A stretch of 6,063 nucleotides of DNA from Desulfobacula sp. (GTDB lineage: Bacteria; Desulfobacterota; Desulfobacteria; Desulfobacterales; Desulfobacteraceae): NCBI GenBank assembly GCA_027858355.1, contig JAQICW010000123.1:1-6063 (forward strand), written 5' to 3'. The notes under the pieces are model-generated. The model saw only the letters and a program-made list of their open reading frames with translations. It was not told where the DNA came from and made no database searches. A program made the translations under genes and the position numbers. This document shows, piece by piece, positions 1-6,063 of this stretch; within the stretch, counting starts at the first letter, position 1, and each line of letters starts with the position of its first letter.

Positions 1-1727
1 TTGAAAAAATTCCAAAAAATCTCATCTCTGCATTAATTACGATAGAAGATAAAAATTTCTACATTCATTCCGGCATCAATTTAAAAGCCATCTTCAGGGC
101 AATCTTTCATAATATAAAGGCCAGGGGCTATACACAAGGCGCCAGCACTTTAACCCAGCAATTGGCAAAAACTTTGTTTTTGTCTTCTGAAAAATCCATT
201 GCCAGAAAAATTAAAGAAGCCTTTTTAACGATCCAGATTGAAAGACGGTATACTAAAAATGAAATACTGGAATTATATTTAAATCTGATTTATCTTGGTT
301 CTGGTGTTTATGGTGTTGAAGCTGCCTCGCAAACTTATTTTGGAAAATCTGTAAAAGATCTCACCCTTGCAGAATCAGCCTTAATTGCAGGCTTGCCCAA
401 AGCACCCTCTGTGTATTCACCGATAAAAAATCCAGATTTAGCAAAAAAAAGGCGAGATATTGTCCTCCAGCAAATGCTGAGCGCAAAAATAATTACTTCC
501 GTGGAATATAATTTAGCCAAAGCAATAGAAATTTCTCCAGCACCCCAAAAGGCAGAGCAAAACAAGGCCGGTTATTTTATCGAATATATTAAAACCAGCT
601 TAAAAGAACAATTTGATTTGCAAAACATCTATTCAAAAGGGCTCAACATCTATACAACTCTTGATTTAGATCTTCAGCAGGCAGCAGAAAAATCTATTTC
701 CAAGCAAATGGACCAACTTGAAATCCGGATGATAAAACACGGTATAGACACCTCAAAGGTTCAATGCGCATTGATTGCCATGGATGTTAAAACCGGAGGT
801 GTTTTAAGTATGGTCGGTGGAAAAAATTTTTCTAAAAGTCCTTTTAACAGGGCTGTACAGGCCAAACGGCAACCGGGTTCCGCTTTTAAACCCTTTGTAT
901 ATGCCACTGCCATCACCTTAGGTTTTTCACAGAACTACAAACTGCTTGATGCTCCTTTATCCTATCGCCAGGATAATAATCAAACCTGGCAGGTAAATAA
1001 TTTTTCAAAAACTTACTTAGGAGAGATCACATTTCGCAAAGCCCTGGCCTTATCCAAAAACACACCGGTTGTAAGACTCATGGAGATGATCGGTCCGGCC
1101 AAGGTGATTGAATTTGCAAAAAAAGCAGGGGTGTCCTCGAAACTTCGCTCCAATCTTTCTTTGGCTTTGGGAACATCAGAGGTCAGCCTGATTGAATTGA
1201 CAGCATCTTATATCCCTTTTGCCAATATGGGGATTAAAGTTGCCCCTTTTTCCATTATTAAAATAACGGATTCAGACTCCCGGATAATGTATCAAAATAC
1301 GACACAGAAACAATCCATTATGTCCCGGCAAAACGCGGCCATTATAACGGATATGTTAAAAGCTGTCGTGCTTGAAGGCACTGGGAAAAAGGCCTTGGTT
1401 ATACAAAAGGATATTGCCGGCAAAACCGGGACAACCGACAATTATAAAGATGCCCTCTTTATTGGATTCAGTCCGGATATTGCCGTGGGTGTCTGGGTGG
1501 GCAATGACGATGCCACCTCTCTTGGAAAATATGAAACCGGCGCAAGGGCGGCTCTACCCATATGGATGGATTATATGAAACATGTTCTCTCCAGCAAATC
1601 ATATCAATATTTTGATATACCGGATGGAACAAAAATAGTATATATGAATCCTGATACAGGGGAAATAACAAAAGAAAAAACTTCAAGGACTGTAAAAACA
1701 CTGTTTAAAATAAAGGACTTAAAATGA
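1..1727 (+). CDS. Class A penicillin-binding protein (PBP1A family), 5'-truncated by window edge
   Basis: Bifunctional peptidoglycan synthase (mrcA/ponA-like): it polymerises lipid II into glycan strands and cross-links the stem peptides, in the periplasm and anchored by an N-terminal membrane helix. The frame is open from base 3 with no stop, so the start and anchor lie outside the window; 574 residues are visible. A TTG at 162 falls inside the conserved glycosyltransferase and is not the real start. The GT51 domain shows EDKNFYIHSG (visible residues 15-24, catalytic Glu15), GASTLTQQ (46-53), RKIKE (nt 204-218, second catalytic Glu) and KNEILELYLN. The transpeptidase domain shows SAFK with nucleophile Ser293 (nt 879-881), SKN at 351-353 and KTGT at 474-477 (nt 1422-1433). 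All catalytic motifs are intact. The linker between the domains is short, without the large insert of E. coli PBP1A, so the protein is a compact form, perhaps 630-650 residues in full. It ends TGA, overlapping the next ATG by 4 nt. Confidence 0.95.
   Translation, partial: EKIPKNLISALITIEDKNFYIHSGINLKAIFRAIFHNIKARGYTQGASTLTQQLAKTLFLSSEKSIARKIKEAFLTIQIERRYTKNEILELYLNLIYLGSGVYGVEAASQTYFGKSVKDLTLAESALIAGLPKAPSVYSPIKNPDLAKKRRDIVLQQMLSAKIITSVEYNLAKAIEISPAPQKAEQNKAGYFIEYIKTSLKEQFDLQNIYSKGLNIYTTLDLDLQQAAEKSISKQMDQLEIRMIKHGIDTSKVQCALIAMDVKTGGVLSMVGGKNFSKSPFNRAVQAKRQPGSAFKPFVYATAITLGFSQNYKLLDAPLSYRQDNNQTWQVNNFSKTYLGEITFRKALALSKNTPVVRLMEMIGPAKVIEFAKKAGVSSKLRSNLSLALGTSEVSLIELTASYIPFANMGIKVAPFSIIKITDSDSRIMYQNTTQKQSIMSRQNAAIITDMLKAVVLEGTGKKALVIQKDIAGKTGTTDNYKDALFIGFSPDIAVGVWVGNDDATSLGKYETGARAALPIWMDYMKHVLSSKSYQYFDIPDGTKIVYMNPDTGEITKEKTSRTVKTLFKIKDLK
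1712..1717 (+). promoter_or_regulatory. Ribosome binding site of the argA-like gene
   Basis: An AAAGGA stretch sits 6 nt before the ATG at 1724, inside the last codons of the PBP gene. With the ATGA overlap it supports this start and suggests both reinitiation and independent initiation. Confidence 0.6.
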
Positions 1728-2179
1728 TAAGAAAAGCCATGCTTGATGATGTCCCGACCATCCATGCATTACTTCAATTCTATAATATTAAAGGTGAACT
1801 TTTAGCAAGGCCTCTTAGCAAACTATACGACCATTTAAGAGACTTCTGGGTATTTGAAGATCCCAAGAAAAAAAAAGTGGTTGGATGCTGTGCATTGCAG
1901 TTTTGCTGGGAAGATCTGGCGGAAATTCGATCCCTTGCAGTGGATATTGCTTTCACAGGTCAGGGAATCGGCTCAACTCTTACAGAAAGAGCCATCCAGG
2001 AAGCATTTTATTTTAAAATCAAGGACCTTTTCACCCTCACCTACCGACCGACCTTTTTTGAACAATTCGGATTTTCAATCATTGATAAGAATGAGCTGCC
2101 CATCAAAGTCTGGTCAGATTGTATCGGTTGTGTCAGTTTCCCCAATTGTGATGAAATTGCCCTGCTTAAAAAATTATAA
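1724..2179 (+). CDS. argA: Short ArgA-type N-acetylglutamate synthase (GNAT N-acetyltransferase)
   Basis: 151-residue single-domain GNAT protein, probably the stand-alone N-acetylglutamate synthase that acetylates glutamate with acetyl-CoA, the first step of arginine biosynthesis, in the cytoplasm. It lacks the amino-acid-kinase domain of classical ArgA and so resembles the short NAGS type (as in Mycobacterium Rv2747). Seen in the sequence: an N-terminal IRKAMLDDVPTI start typical of GNATs, the acetyl-CoA strand and loop IRSLAVDIAFTGQGIGSTL (68-86), TLTYRPTFFEQFGF (104-117), and the C-terminal ELPIKVWSDCIGC..FPNCDE segment (124-144) that I associate with this subfamily. Cys133, Cys136 and Cys142 could form a metal site. 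In the pyrophosphate loop the usual Arg/Gln of (R/Q)xxGxG is Thr78. The start is fixed by the ATGA overlap with the PBP gene and a ribosome site 6 nt upstream. An A9 run lies at 1868-1876. Another GNAT acetyltransferase activity cannot be excluded. Confidence 0.8.
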   Translation: MIRKAMLDDVPTIHALLQFYNIKGELLARPLSKLYDHLRDFWVFEDPKKKKVVGCCALQFCWEDLAEIRSLAVDIAFTGQGIGSTLTERAIQEAFYFKIKDLFTLTYRPTFFEQFGFSIIDKNELPIKVWSDCIGCVSFPNCDEIALLKKL

Positions 2180-3229
2180 ATACACCATTTTATAGGGAAT
2201 AGGGGGAAATATTAATGTGGATGGTTTTGGTAATATATGCTCCTGTGATACAGTCAACCAGTTAGTATCAGGATTTAACTCCCGAAGTCTTCCGCCCTCT
2301 GAGGGCAATGCATGACTTGTATAATCGTATTTTACATTTAAGATACAGATAAAATTTTTACGTTGCCGTGCAATAACATAATTTTTAGTAAAACTGTTTT
2401 GGGTAATACCTGCATTGCTGGCCATTTTTTTTATTTCACTGTCCGGCAGTTTAACTAGAACGGATTTGCATACCCCTCTTTCATCAATGCGTAAAAGATT
2501 TCTGGATTCACTGGAAGAAACATAAATAGTTGTAATTCCAGGAAGCTGCCTGAAGTATTGAGCAGCTACTATGGCTGCGGTTCTTCTCCCCCCGGACATA
2601 ACAGGAATACCATAGTATTCAAACATTTTTTTTTGAAAATCTTCAGCATACTTATCCCCTTTTTCATAAAGGTCTTTTGAAATATACCTTAAATCCTTTG
2701 CAAGGTCTTCAGACGCTTCTGCTATGGGCCAGTCTATCCTTACATGGAAATGGGTCAGGGCATATCTTACCTTTGTTCGCTGATTCCTTTGGATCAACAA
2801 GGCATAATCAATGGGGAGCAATGATCCTAACAAAGAGAAGAATTCCCTGGTTTCAAAAAATTTAATATCCCGGTTAAAATTTTCCACATCCGGAAAATAT
2901 TTATGCTTTAATAGATTATCCTTTGTTGTCTTATTGGCGTCAAAGTATCGAATATATTTTTTATGTTTTTTATCGATAAAATCTTCGGAAAAAATAATTA
3001 AGAATGAATTTTGTGCGCCAAACTCCACCGAAGGAATTCGTGCTCTGGGCTTAAGCTCCCTTAATTCCACAAACGGATAAGGCATCCGCAATCGAAGAAA
3101 ATTATTATAAGACTCCACCAGGGAGTATCTTAAAACAAATTGATCCAGTTCGTCGCGCAACACTTCATAGTAAGACCTTCTAAGTCTTTCTTCCCGGCTT
3201 AAACAATCTCTGTGCTTACAAAATATCAC
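2174..3229 (-). CDS. Conserved-looking hypothetical protein, 351 aa
   Basis: I do not recognise a family. The product is 351 residues, rich in Lys, Arg, Tyr and Phe, with no signal peptide and no convincing membrane segment, so it is probably cytoplasmic. Visible landmarks: an N-terminal CKHRDC pair (Cys4, Cys9) followed by a charged helix-like stretch (11-45); a basic middle with THFHVRIDWP (159-168, His160/His162); a helical acidic/basic stretch 170-206; MSGGRRTAAIVAAQYF (211-226), a glycine-arginine turn leading into an Ala-rich helix; and a Pro-rich C-terminus. The start is GTG: an in-frame stop lies only 12 nt upstream (3242-3244) and AAGGA sits 7 nt before the GTG. It follows pgk by 31 nt on the same strand and is probably the last gene of the operon. 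Its 3' end overlaps the convergent argA-like gene by 6 nt. Its length, good ribosome site and base composition like that of its neighbours argue that it is a real gene. Confidence 0.85.
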   Translation of the reverse strand: MIFCKHRDCLSREERLRRSYYEVLRDELDQFVLRYSLVESYNNFLRLRMPYPFVELRELKPRARIPSVEFGAQNSFLIIFSEDFIDKKHKKYIRYFDANKTTKDNLLKHKYFPDVENFNRDIKFFETREFFSLLGSLLPIDYALLIQRNQRTKVRYALTHFHVRIDWPIAEASEDLAKDLRYISKDLYEKGDKYAEDFQKKMFEYYGIPVMSGGRRTAAIVAAQYFRQLPGITTIYVSSSESRNLLRIDERGVCKSVLVKLPDSEIKKMASNAGITQNSFTKNYVIARQRKNFICILNVKYDYTSHALPSEGGRLRELNPDTNWLTVSQEHILPKPSTLIFPPIPYKMVYL

Positions 3230-3236
3230 GCTATTT

Positions 3237-3241
3237 TCCTT
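3237..3241 (-). promoter_or_regulatory. Ribosome binding site for the GTG start of the 351-aa protein
   Basis: AAGGA on the minus strand, 7 nt before GTG at 3229-3227. A nearer-looking ATG at 3248-3246 is in another frame and meets a stop after five codons, so this site decides the GTG start. Confidence 0.65.
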
Positions 3242-3260
3242 TTATCATATATTCTAAGAT

Positions 3261-4436
3261 TTATTCCAGGGCAACCACTCCAGGAAGCTTTTTGCCCTCC
3301 ATTAAATGTAAAAAAGCACCGCCGCCTGTTGAAATATAACTGACCTTATCTGCAACATTGCATTTTTTTACAGCAAGCCCGGTATCTCCCCCGCCAACAA
3401 TAGAAAATGCTGAAGAATCTGCAACGGCATCCGCTATAACCTGGGTTCCTGACATAAATTTTTCCATTTCAAAAACCCCCATGGGACCATTCCATACAAT
3501 GGTTCCAGCATCTTTGATGGCGTTGGCATATTTTAGTGCTGTCGCTGGGCCTATGTCAAGGGCCATCCATTGATCCGGAATCTGATCTACCAAGACTTTT
3601 TTTACCTGGGCATCTTTATCAAATTTATCCGCACAAACCAGGTCATGTGGGAGCAGGAAATCTACTCCTTTTTCTTTTGCCTTTTGAAAGATGCTTGCTG
3701 CCTTGTCTAATAGATCTTCTTCAATCATTGACCCCTTGGTATCAACACCCTGGCTTTTTAAAAACGTATTGGCCATTGCACCACCAATTATCAGTTTATC
3801 AACAAATTTGAGCATATTCTCCAGAGCTTCAAGTTTGCTGGATACTTTTGCGCCACCAATTATTGCCACCAGGGGCCTTTTGGGATTCTCAACTGAATCG
3901 TAATATGATTGAATTTCTTTTTCAAGCAGAAAACCTGCCCCGGATTCTTTTGCAAATTTGGGGATACCTGTGATAGATGCCTGATCCCTATGGGACACAG
4001 CAAAGGCATCATTTACATATACATCACAAAGGTCGGCAAGTTTTTTCGCAAATGTGTCATCATTTTTTTCTTCTTCACTATGAAATCTTAAATTTTCCAA
4101 CATCAGGATCTGACCATTGGTAAGTTGCCTGACCATTTTTGTGACCGAATCTCCAATGCAATCGTCTGCAAAAAAAATCTGTTTTTTTAATAATTGGGAC
4201 AACCTTTTACACACTGTTGACAGGCTGAATTTTGGATCTTTTTTTCCTTTGGGCCTGCCCAGGTGAGACGCGATAATGATTCTTGCATTCTGTTCCACCA
4301 GGTATAAGATAAGATCCAGCGTTCCCAAGATCCTGTTATCATCGGTAATATTCAGTTCTTCATCAACAGGCACATTATAATCCACCCGGACAAAAACCCT
4401 CTTTGATGTCACATCAATATCTCTTACAGATTTCAT
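3261..4436 (-). CDS. pgk: Phosphoglycerate kinase
   Basis: Cytoplasmic glycolytic/gluconeogenic enzyme that transfers phosphate between 1,3-bisphosphoglycerate and ADP. The 391 residues match the usual bacterial length. N-domain substrate motifs: VRVDYNVP (16-23; Asp19, Asn21), ITDDNR (Arg35), ASHLGRP (56-62; His58, Arg61), ENLRF (Arg117) and NDAFAVSHR (142-150). C-domain nucleotide motifs: GGAKVSSK (194-201), GGAMANTF (218-225), DIGP (294-297), WNGPMGVFE (315-323), GGGDT (348-352) and STGGGA. All are intact, so it should be active. I place the start at ATG 4436-4434; an in-frame TTG four codons earlier lies inside the GGAGG ribosome site and is unlikely. Substitutions such as Tyr for Phe in VDFNVP and AVSHR for the commoner GTAHR look like lineage variation. 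The gene lies 14 nt after orf87 and 31 nt before orf351, inside the gyrA-radC operon-like run rather than beside gap or tpi. Confidence 0.97.
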   Translation of the reverse strand: MKSVRDIDVTSKRVFVRVDYNVPVDEELNITDDNRILGTLDLILYLVEQNARIIIASHLGRPKGKKDPKFSLSTVCKRLSQLLKKQIFFADDCIGDSVTKMVRQLTNGQILMLENLRFHSEEEKNDDTFAKKLADLCDVYVNDAFAVSHRDQASITGIPKFAKESGAGFLLEKEIQSYYDSVENPKRPLVAIIGGAKVSSKLEALENMLKFVDKLIIGGAMANTFLKSQGVDTKGSMIEEDLLDKAASIFQKAKEKGVDFLLPHDLVCADKFDKDAQVKKVLVDQIPDQWMALDIGPATALKYANAIKDAGTIVWNGPMGVFEMEKFMSGTQVIADAVADSSAFSIVGGGDTGLAVKKCNVADKVSYISTGGGAFLHLMEGKKLPGVVALE

Positions 4437-4441
4437 TGGTT

Positions 4442-4446
4442 CCTCC
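4442..4446 (-). promoter_or_regulatory. Ribosome binding site of pgk
   Basis: A perfect GGAGG on the minus strand, 5 nt before ATG 4436-4434, in the 14-nt gap after the orf87 stop. It is the strongest ribosome site in the window, fits a highly expressed enzyme, and settles the pgk start against the upstream TTG (4448-4446). Confidence 0.8.
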
Positions 4447-4450
4447 AAAA

Positions 4451-4714
4451 TTATTTTTGCTTTTTACGGTGCACCTGTTTTTTTCGGGACCAGCGCTCAA
4501 AAAAATTTATGGCACCTGATTGGGTTCCCCGTTCAATAATTTCCTCTTCCACTTTTATACCATCTTTTGTTGTCATGGCCTTTTGCAGGCATTTTGTTTT
4601 AACCGGGCAATGGTAAAAACAATCATCAGAGGTCTGCCTTAACCCCTTATCGGTCATGGGAAAAACTTTTTCAAGGATGCCAAAACATTCTGGAATTTCA
4701 TTGACTTTATTCAT
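4451..4714 (-). CDS. Small four-cysteine protein, 87 aa, unknown function
   Basis: 87-residue protein that I cannot assign to a named family. Four cysteines, Cys10, Cys32, Cys36 and Cys42, are spaced C-x21-C-x3-C-x5-C, the last two in CPVKTKCLQKAM. This suggests a zinc or iron-sulfur site; the CP-x4-C-x3-A pattern recalls the end of the WhiB-family cluster motif, though no WhiB GxWGG turn is present. The C-terminus (about 68-87, FERWSRKKQVHRKKQK) is strongly basic and could bind nucleic acid. No signal peptide or membrane segment is seen. ATG overlaps the radC stop as ATGA (4714-4711) and the upstream ribosome site is weak, so translation is probably coupled to radC. The stop lies 14 nt before pgk. 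I recall similar small proteins in other deltaproteobacteria, but this is memory only. Overlap, spacing and ordered cysteines support a real gene. Confidence 0.8.
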   Translation of the reverse strand: MNKVNEIPECFGILEKVFPMTDKGLRQTSDDCFYHCPVKTKCLQKAMTTKDGIKVEEEIIERGTQSGAINFFERWSRKKQVHRKKQK

Positions 4715-5436
4715 TTAAGATCTTCAAATTCTTTATTGAACTTTGATATGTGCCCCTGGGCTGCAAAACTATAAAACCCTTCATTCCCAATGATCATATG
4801 CTCATGCAATATAATTTCCACATATTTTAATGCAAAAAATAGTTTTCTTGTAATCTGAATATCACTTTTAGAAGGTTCAACATCTCCCGAGGGATGATTG
4901 TGTGCAAAAATAACGGCGGCGGCATTATGCTGTAATGCGCTTATAATGACTTCCCGCGGATAGACCGAGCTTGTTGTCAAGGTACCGGTAAAAAGAATTT
5001 TAGATGTCAGCACCCTGTTTTTGGCATCAAGAAAAATCCCGACAAAAACTTCTTTTGTTTTATGTCCGATGGCGTGGTGTAAATACTCCATCAGGTCCTT
5101 GGGATTTTGAACCACATCCTTTGATATAATTTTAGCTTCAAGGTATCTGTCAGATACTTCTTTAATCAACCGGATACCCAAACTGTTTGCAGGTCCTACG
5201 CCTTGGATTTCACAGAGTGATTCAAGTCCTGCCTCCAGAACACCCTGAAATGTTTTAAATTGTTTTAAAAGCAGTTTTGCACTTTGTTTGCAGTCCTTTC
5301 GAGGTGTGTTCAGGGAAAGCAGCAACTCTATGACTTCATAATCATGAAATCCTTGAAGGCCACTTTTCAAAAACCTGTCCCACAGCCTTTTCCTGTGTCC
5401 TTCTCCCTTATGAGTCGATGACTTCTCCGTCTCCAT
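4711..5436 (-). CDS. radC: RadC family JAMM/MPN+ domain protein
   Basis: 241-residue RadC (UPF0758) protein. Its biochemical role is unsettled: the family was once linked to DNA repair, but that assignment has been questioned. The N-terminal region has the typical GHRKRLWDRFLKSG (13-26) and a helix-hairpin-helix-like IQGVGPANS (77-85), suggesting DNA contact. The C-terminal JAMM metalloprotease-like domain carries HNHPSGDVEPSKSD (179-192), giving His179, His181, Ser189 and Asp192, with Glu129 the likely upstream acid; the metal site looks complete. The length is normal. Its ATG lies inside the gyrA 3' end (29-nt overlap) and its TGA overlaps the orf87 ATG. The best ribosome-like sequence, AAGGAG at 5443-5438, is only 1 nt from the ATG, an unusually tight spacing. 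No better in-frame start exists downstream before the conserved GHR motif, so I keep this ATG and infer coupling to gyrA translation. Confidence 0.93.
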   Translation of the reverse strand: METEKSSTHKGEGHRKRLWDRFLKSGLQGFHDYEVIELLLSLNTPRKDCKQSAKLLLKQFKTFQGVLEAGLESLCEIQGVGPANSLGIRLIKEVSDRYLEAKIISKDVVQNPKDLMEYLHHAIGHKTKEVFVGIFLDAKNRVLTSKILFTGTLTTSSVYPREVIISALQHNAAAVIFAHNHPSGDVEPSKSDIQITRKLFFALKYVEIILHEHMIIGNEGFYSFAAQGHISKFNKEFEDLK

Positions 5437-6063
5437 TCTCCTTATCCACAGAAAGGTCTTCCAGATTTATATCCTTTTGATCATCTTCCGCTGCATGATC
5501 TTCTTCCTCGGGAAGCCGCGCAATACCAATAAGTTTTTCACCGACAGACAGATTAATCAGTCTGACACCCTGGGTGTTTCTGGAGATCACATTAATCCCC
5601 TCAATGGATGTTCGAATCAGCTTTCCTTTATCTGTAACCATCATAAGTTCATCATTATCATCTACCAGAAGCAGAGAAACCATTTTGCCATTTCGTTTTG
5701 AGGTTTTTATGGAAAAGACACCCTTCCCGCCGCGGGTCTGTGTTCGGTAATCTTCGATGGAAGACCGTTTCCCATATCCATTCTCCGTCACAGTAAGAAG
5801 CGTGTCTTCCGGCCCCACAACTTCCATACCAACAACTTTGACACTTTGGTCGATTCTCATCCCCCTGACACCCATTGAACCTCTGGCTGTAGCACGGACA
5901 TCCCCTTCATGGAAACGGATCACTTTCCCGCCTTCAGATCCAAGAAAAACATTCATATCTCCATCGGTTATTCTTGCCGCAATCAACTCATCTCCCTCAG
6001 CCAGTCTGACTCCGATCAGGCCACCAGATCTTCGTCTTGAATAGGCCATCAGCAGGGTTTTCT
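5408..6063 (-). CDS. gyrA: DNA gyrase subunit A, C-terminal part (5' end beyond window)
   Basis: The last 217 residues of GyrA, the DNA-cleaving subunit of gyrase, which introduces negative supercoils. The frame is open to the window edge; an ATG at 6049 is internal. The visible part is the end of the C-terminal DNA-wrapping beta-pinwheel: roughly KTLLMAYSRRRSGG, then repeats with GDELIAARITDGD, GSMGVRGMR, ENGYGKRSSIEDY, SIKTSKRNG, DNDELMMVTDKGKLIRT and ISRNTQGVRLI, aligning motif by motif with the last blades of E. coli GyrA. It ends in an acidic tail (about the last 35 residues) as in many GyrA proteins; such tails are known to modulate supercoiling in E. coli. A GyrA-box-like QTRGGKG lies at 5740-5720, late in the pinwheel. 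The catalytic Tyr and blade 1 lie outside the window. The tail coding sequence overlaps the radC start by 29 nt. ParC is less likely given the blade motifs. Confidence 0.95.
   Translation of the reverse strand, partial: KTLLMAYSRRRSGGLIGVRLAEGDELIAARITDGDMNVFLGSEGGKVIRFHEGDVRATARGSMGVRGMRIDQSVKVVGMEVVGPEDTLLTVTENGYGKRSSIEDYRTQTRGGKGVFSIKTSKRNGKMVSLLLVDDNDELMMVTDKGKLIRTSIEGINVISRNTQGVRLINLSVGEKLIGIARLPEEEDHAAEDDQKDINLEDLSVDKENGDGEVIDS

Noticed and set aside
162..164. TTG as the start of the penicillin-binding protein
   Set aside because: The frame is open to base 3 and encodes conserved GT51 motifs (EDKNFYIHSG, GASTLTQQ) upstream of it, so it is an internal Leu codon.
2168..2194. Intrinsic terminator for the minus-strand operon
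   Set aside because: The stem is 6 bp of A-T pairs only, too weak to call a terminator despite the following T6; kept only as an observation.
1854..2195. 113-codon open frame overlapping the argA-like gene
   Set aside because: Out-of-frame shadow of a gene with clear GNAT motifs; it has no recognisable domain of its own. It would matter only if the A9 run caused frameshifting.
3536..3811. Plus-strand open frames opposite pgk
   Set aside because: Antisense shadows of a highly conserved enzyme gene, with no domain or ribosome site that stands out.
4446..4448. TTG as the pgk start, adding four residues
   Set aside because: It overlaps the GGAGG ribosome site of the ATG at 4436 and has no ribosome site of its own; family N-termini begin near MKxxRDID.
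4711..5436. RadC as a sign of a mobile or anti-restriction island
   Set aside because: RadC-like genes occur on mobile elements, but here the gene is translationally embedded between gyrA and pgk with no transposase, integrase or repeats, so it is the chromosomal copy.
5757..6044. Plus-strand open frame opposite gyrA
   Set aside because: Antisense shadow; the minus strand encodes well-conserved GyrA pinwheel repeats.

Overview
The window is a compact, gene-dense piece of a bacterial chromosome that is moderately AT-rich. Two operon-like blocks face each other. On the plus strand (1-2179) lies the 3' part of a class A (PBP1A-type) peptidoglycan synthase, followed with a 4-nt ATGA overlap by a short GNAT enzyme that looks like the stand-alone N-acetylglutamate synthase ArgA. 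On the minus strand (6063 down to 2174) run, in transcription order, the C-terminal third of GyrA, RadC, an 87-residue four-cysteine protein, phosphoglycerate kinase (Pgk), and a 351-residue protein I do not recognise. I saw no RNA genes, insertion sequences, CRISPR array, attachment sites or phage genes, and no stretch over 300 bases without a gene. The longest gap between genes is 31 nt.

The short ArgA type, and the gyrA-radC-small Cys protein-pgk order with its small-protein style, suggest a sulfate-reducing deltaproteobacterium (Desulfobacterales, Desulfobacula/Desulfobacter-like). This is an inference from memory of those genomes, not a database match.

The minus-strand genes are packed tightly: gyrA/radC overlap by 29 nt, radC/orf87 by 4 nt, orf87-pgk are 14 nt apart and pgk-orf351 31 nt apart. 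This fits one transcript with translational coupling, whose promoter would lie upstream of gyrA outside the window. It would tie together DNA supercoiling (GyrA), an uncharacterised JAMM-fold protein (RadC), central carbon metabolism (Pgk) and two unknowns. On the plus strand, cell-wall synthesis is coupled to the first step of arginine biosynthesis. The two blocks collide tail to tail, their last genes overlapping by 6 nt with no strong terminator between them.

Most of the window is ordinary housekeeping sequence. The two least understood parts are orf87, with a cysteine spacing resembling iron-sulfur proteins, and orf351, with no recognised family. I see no clear evidence of a new multi-gene system.
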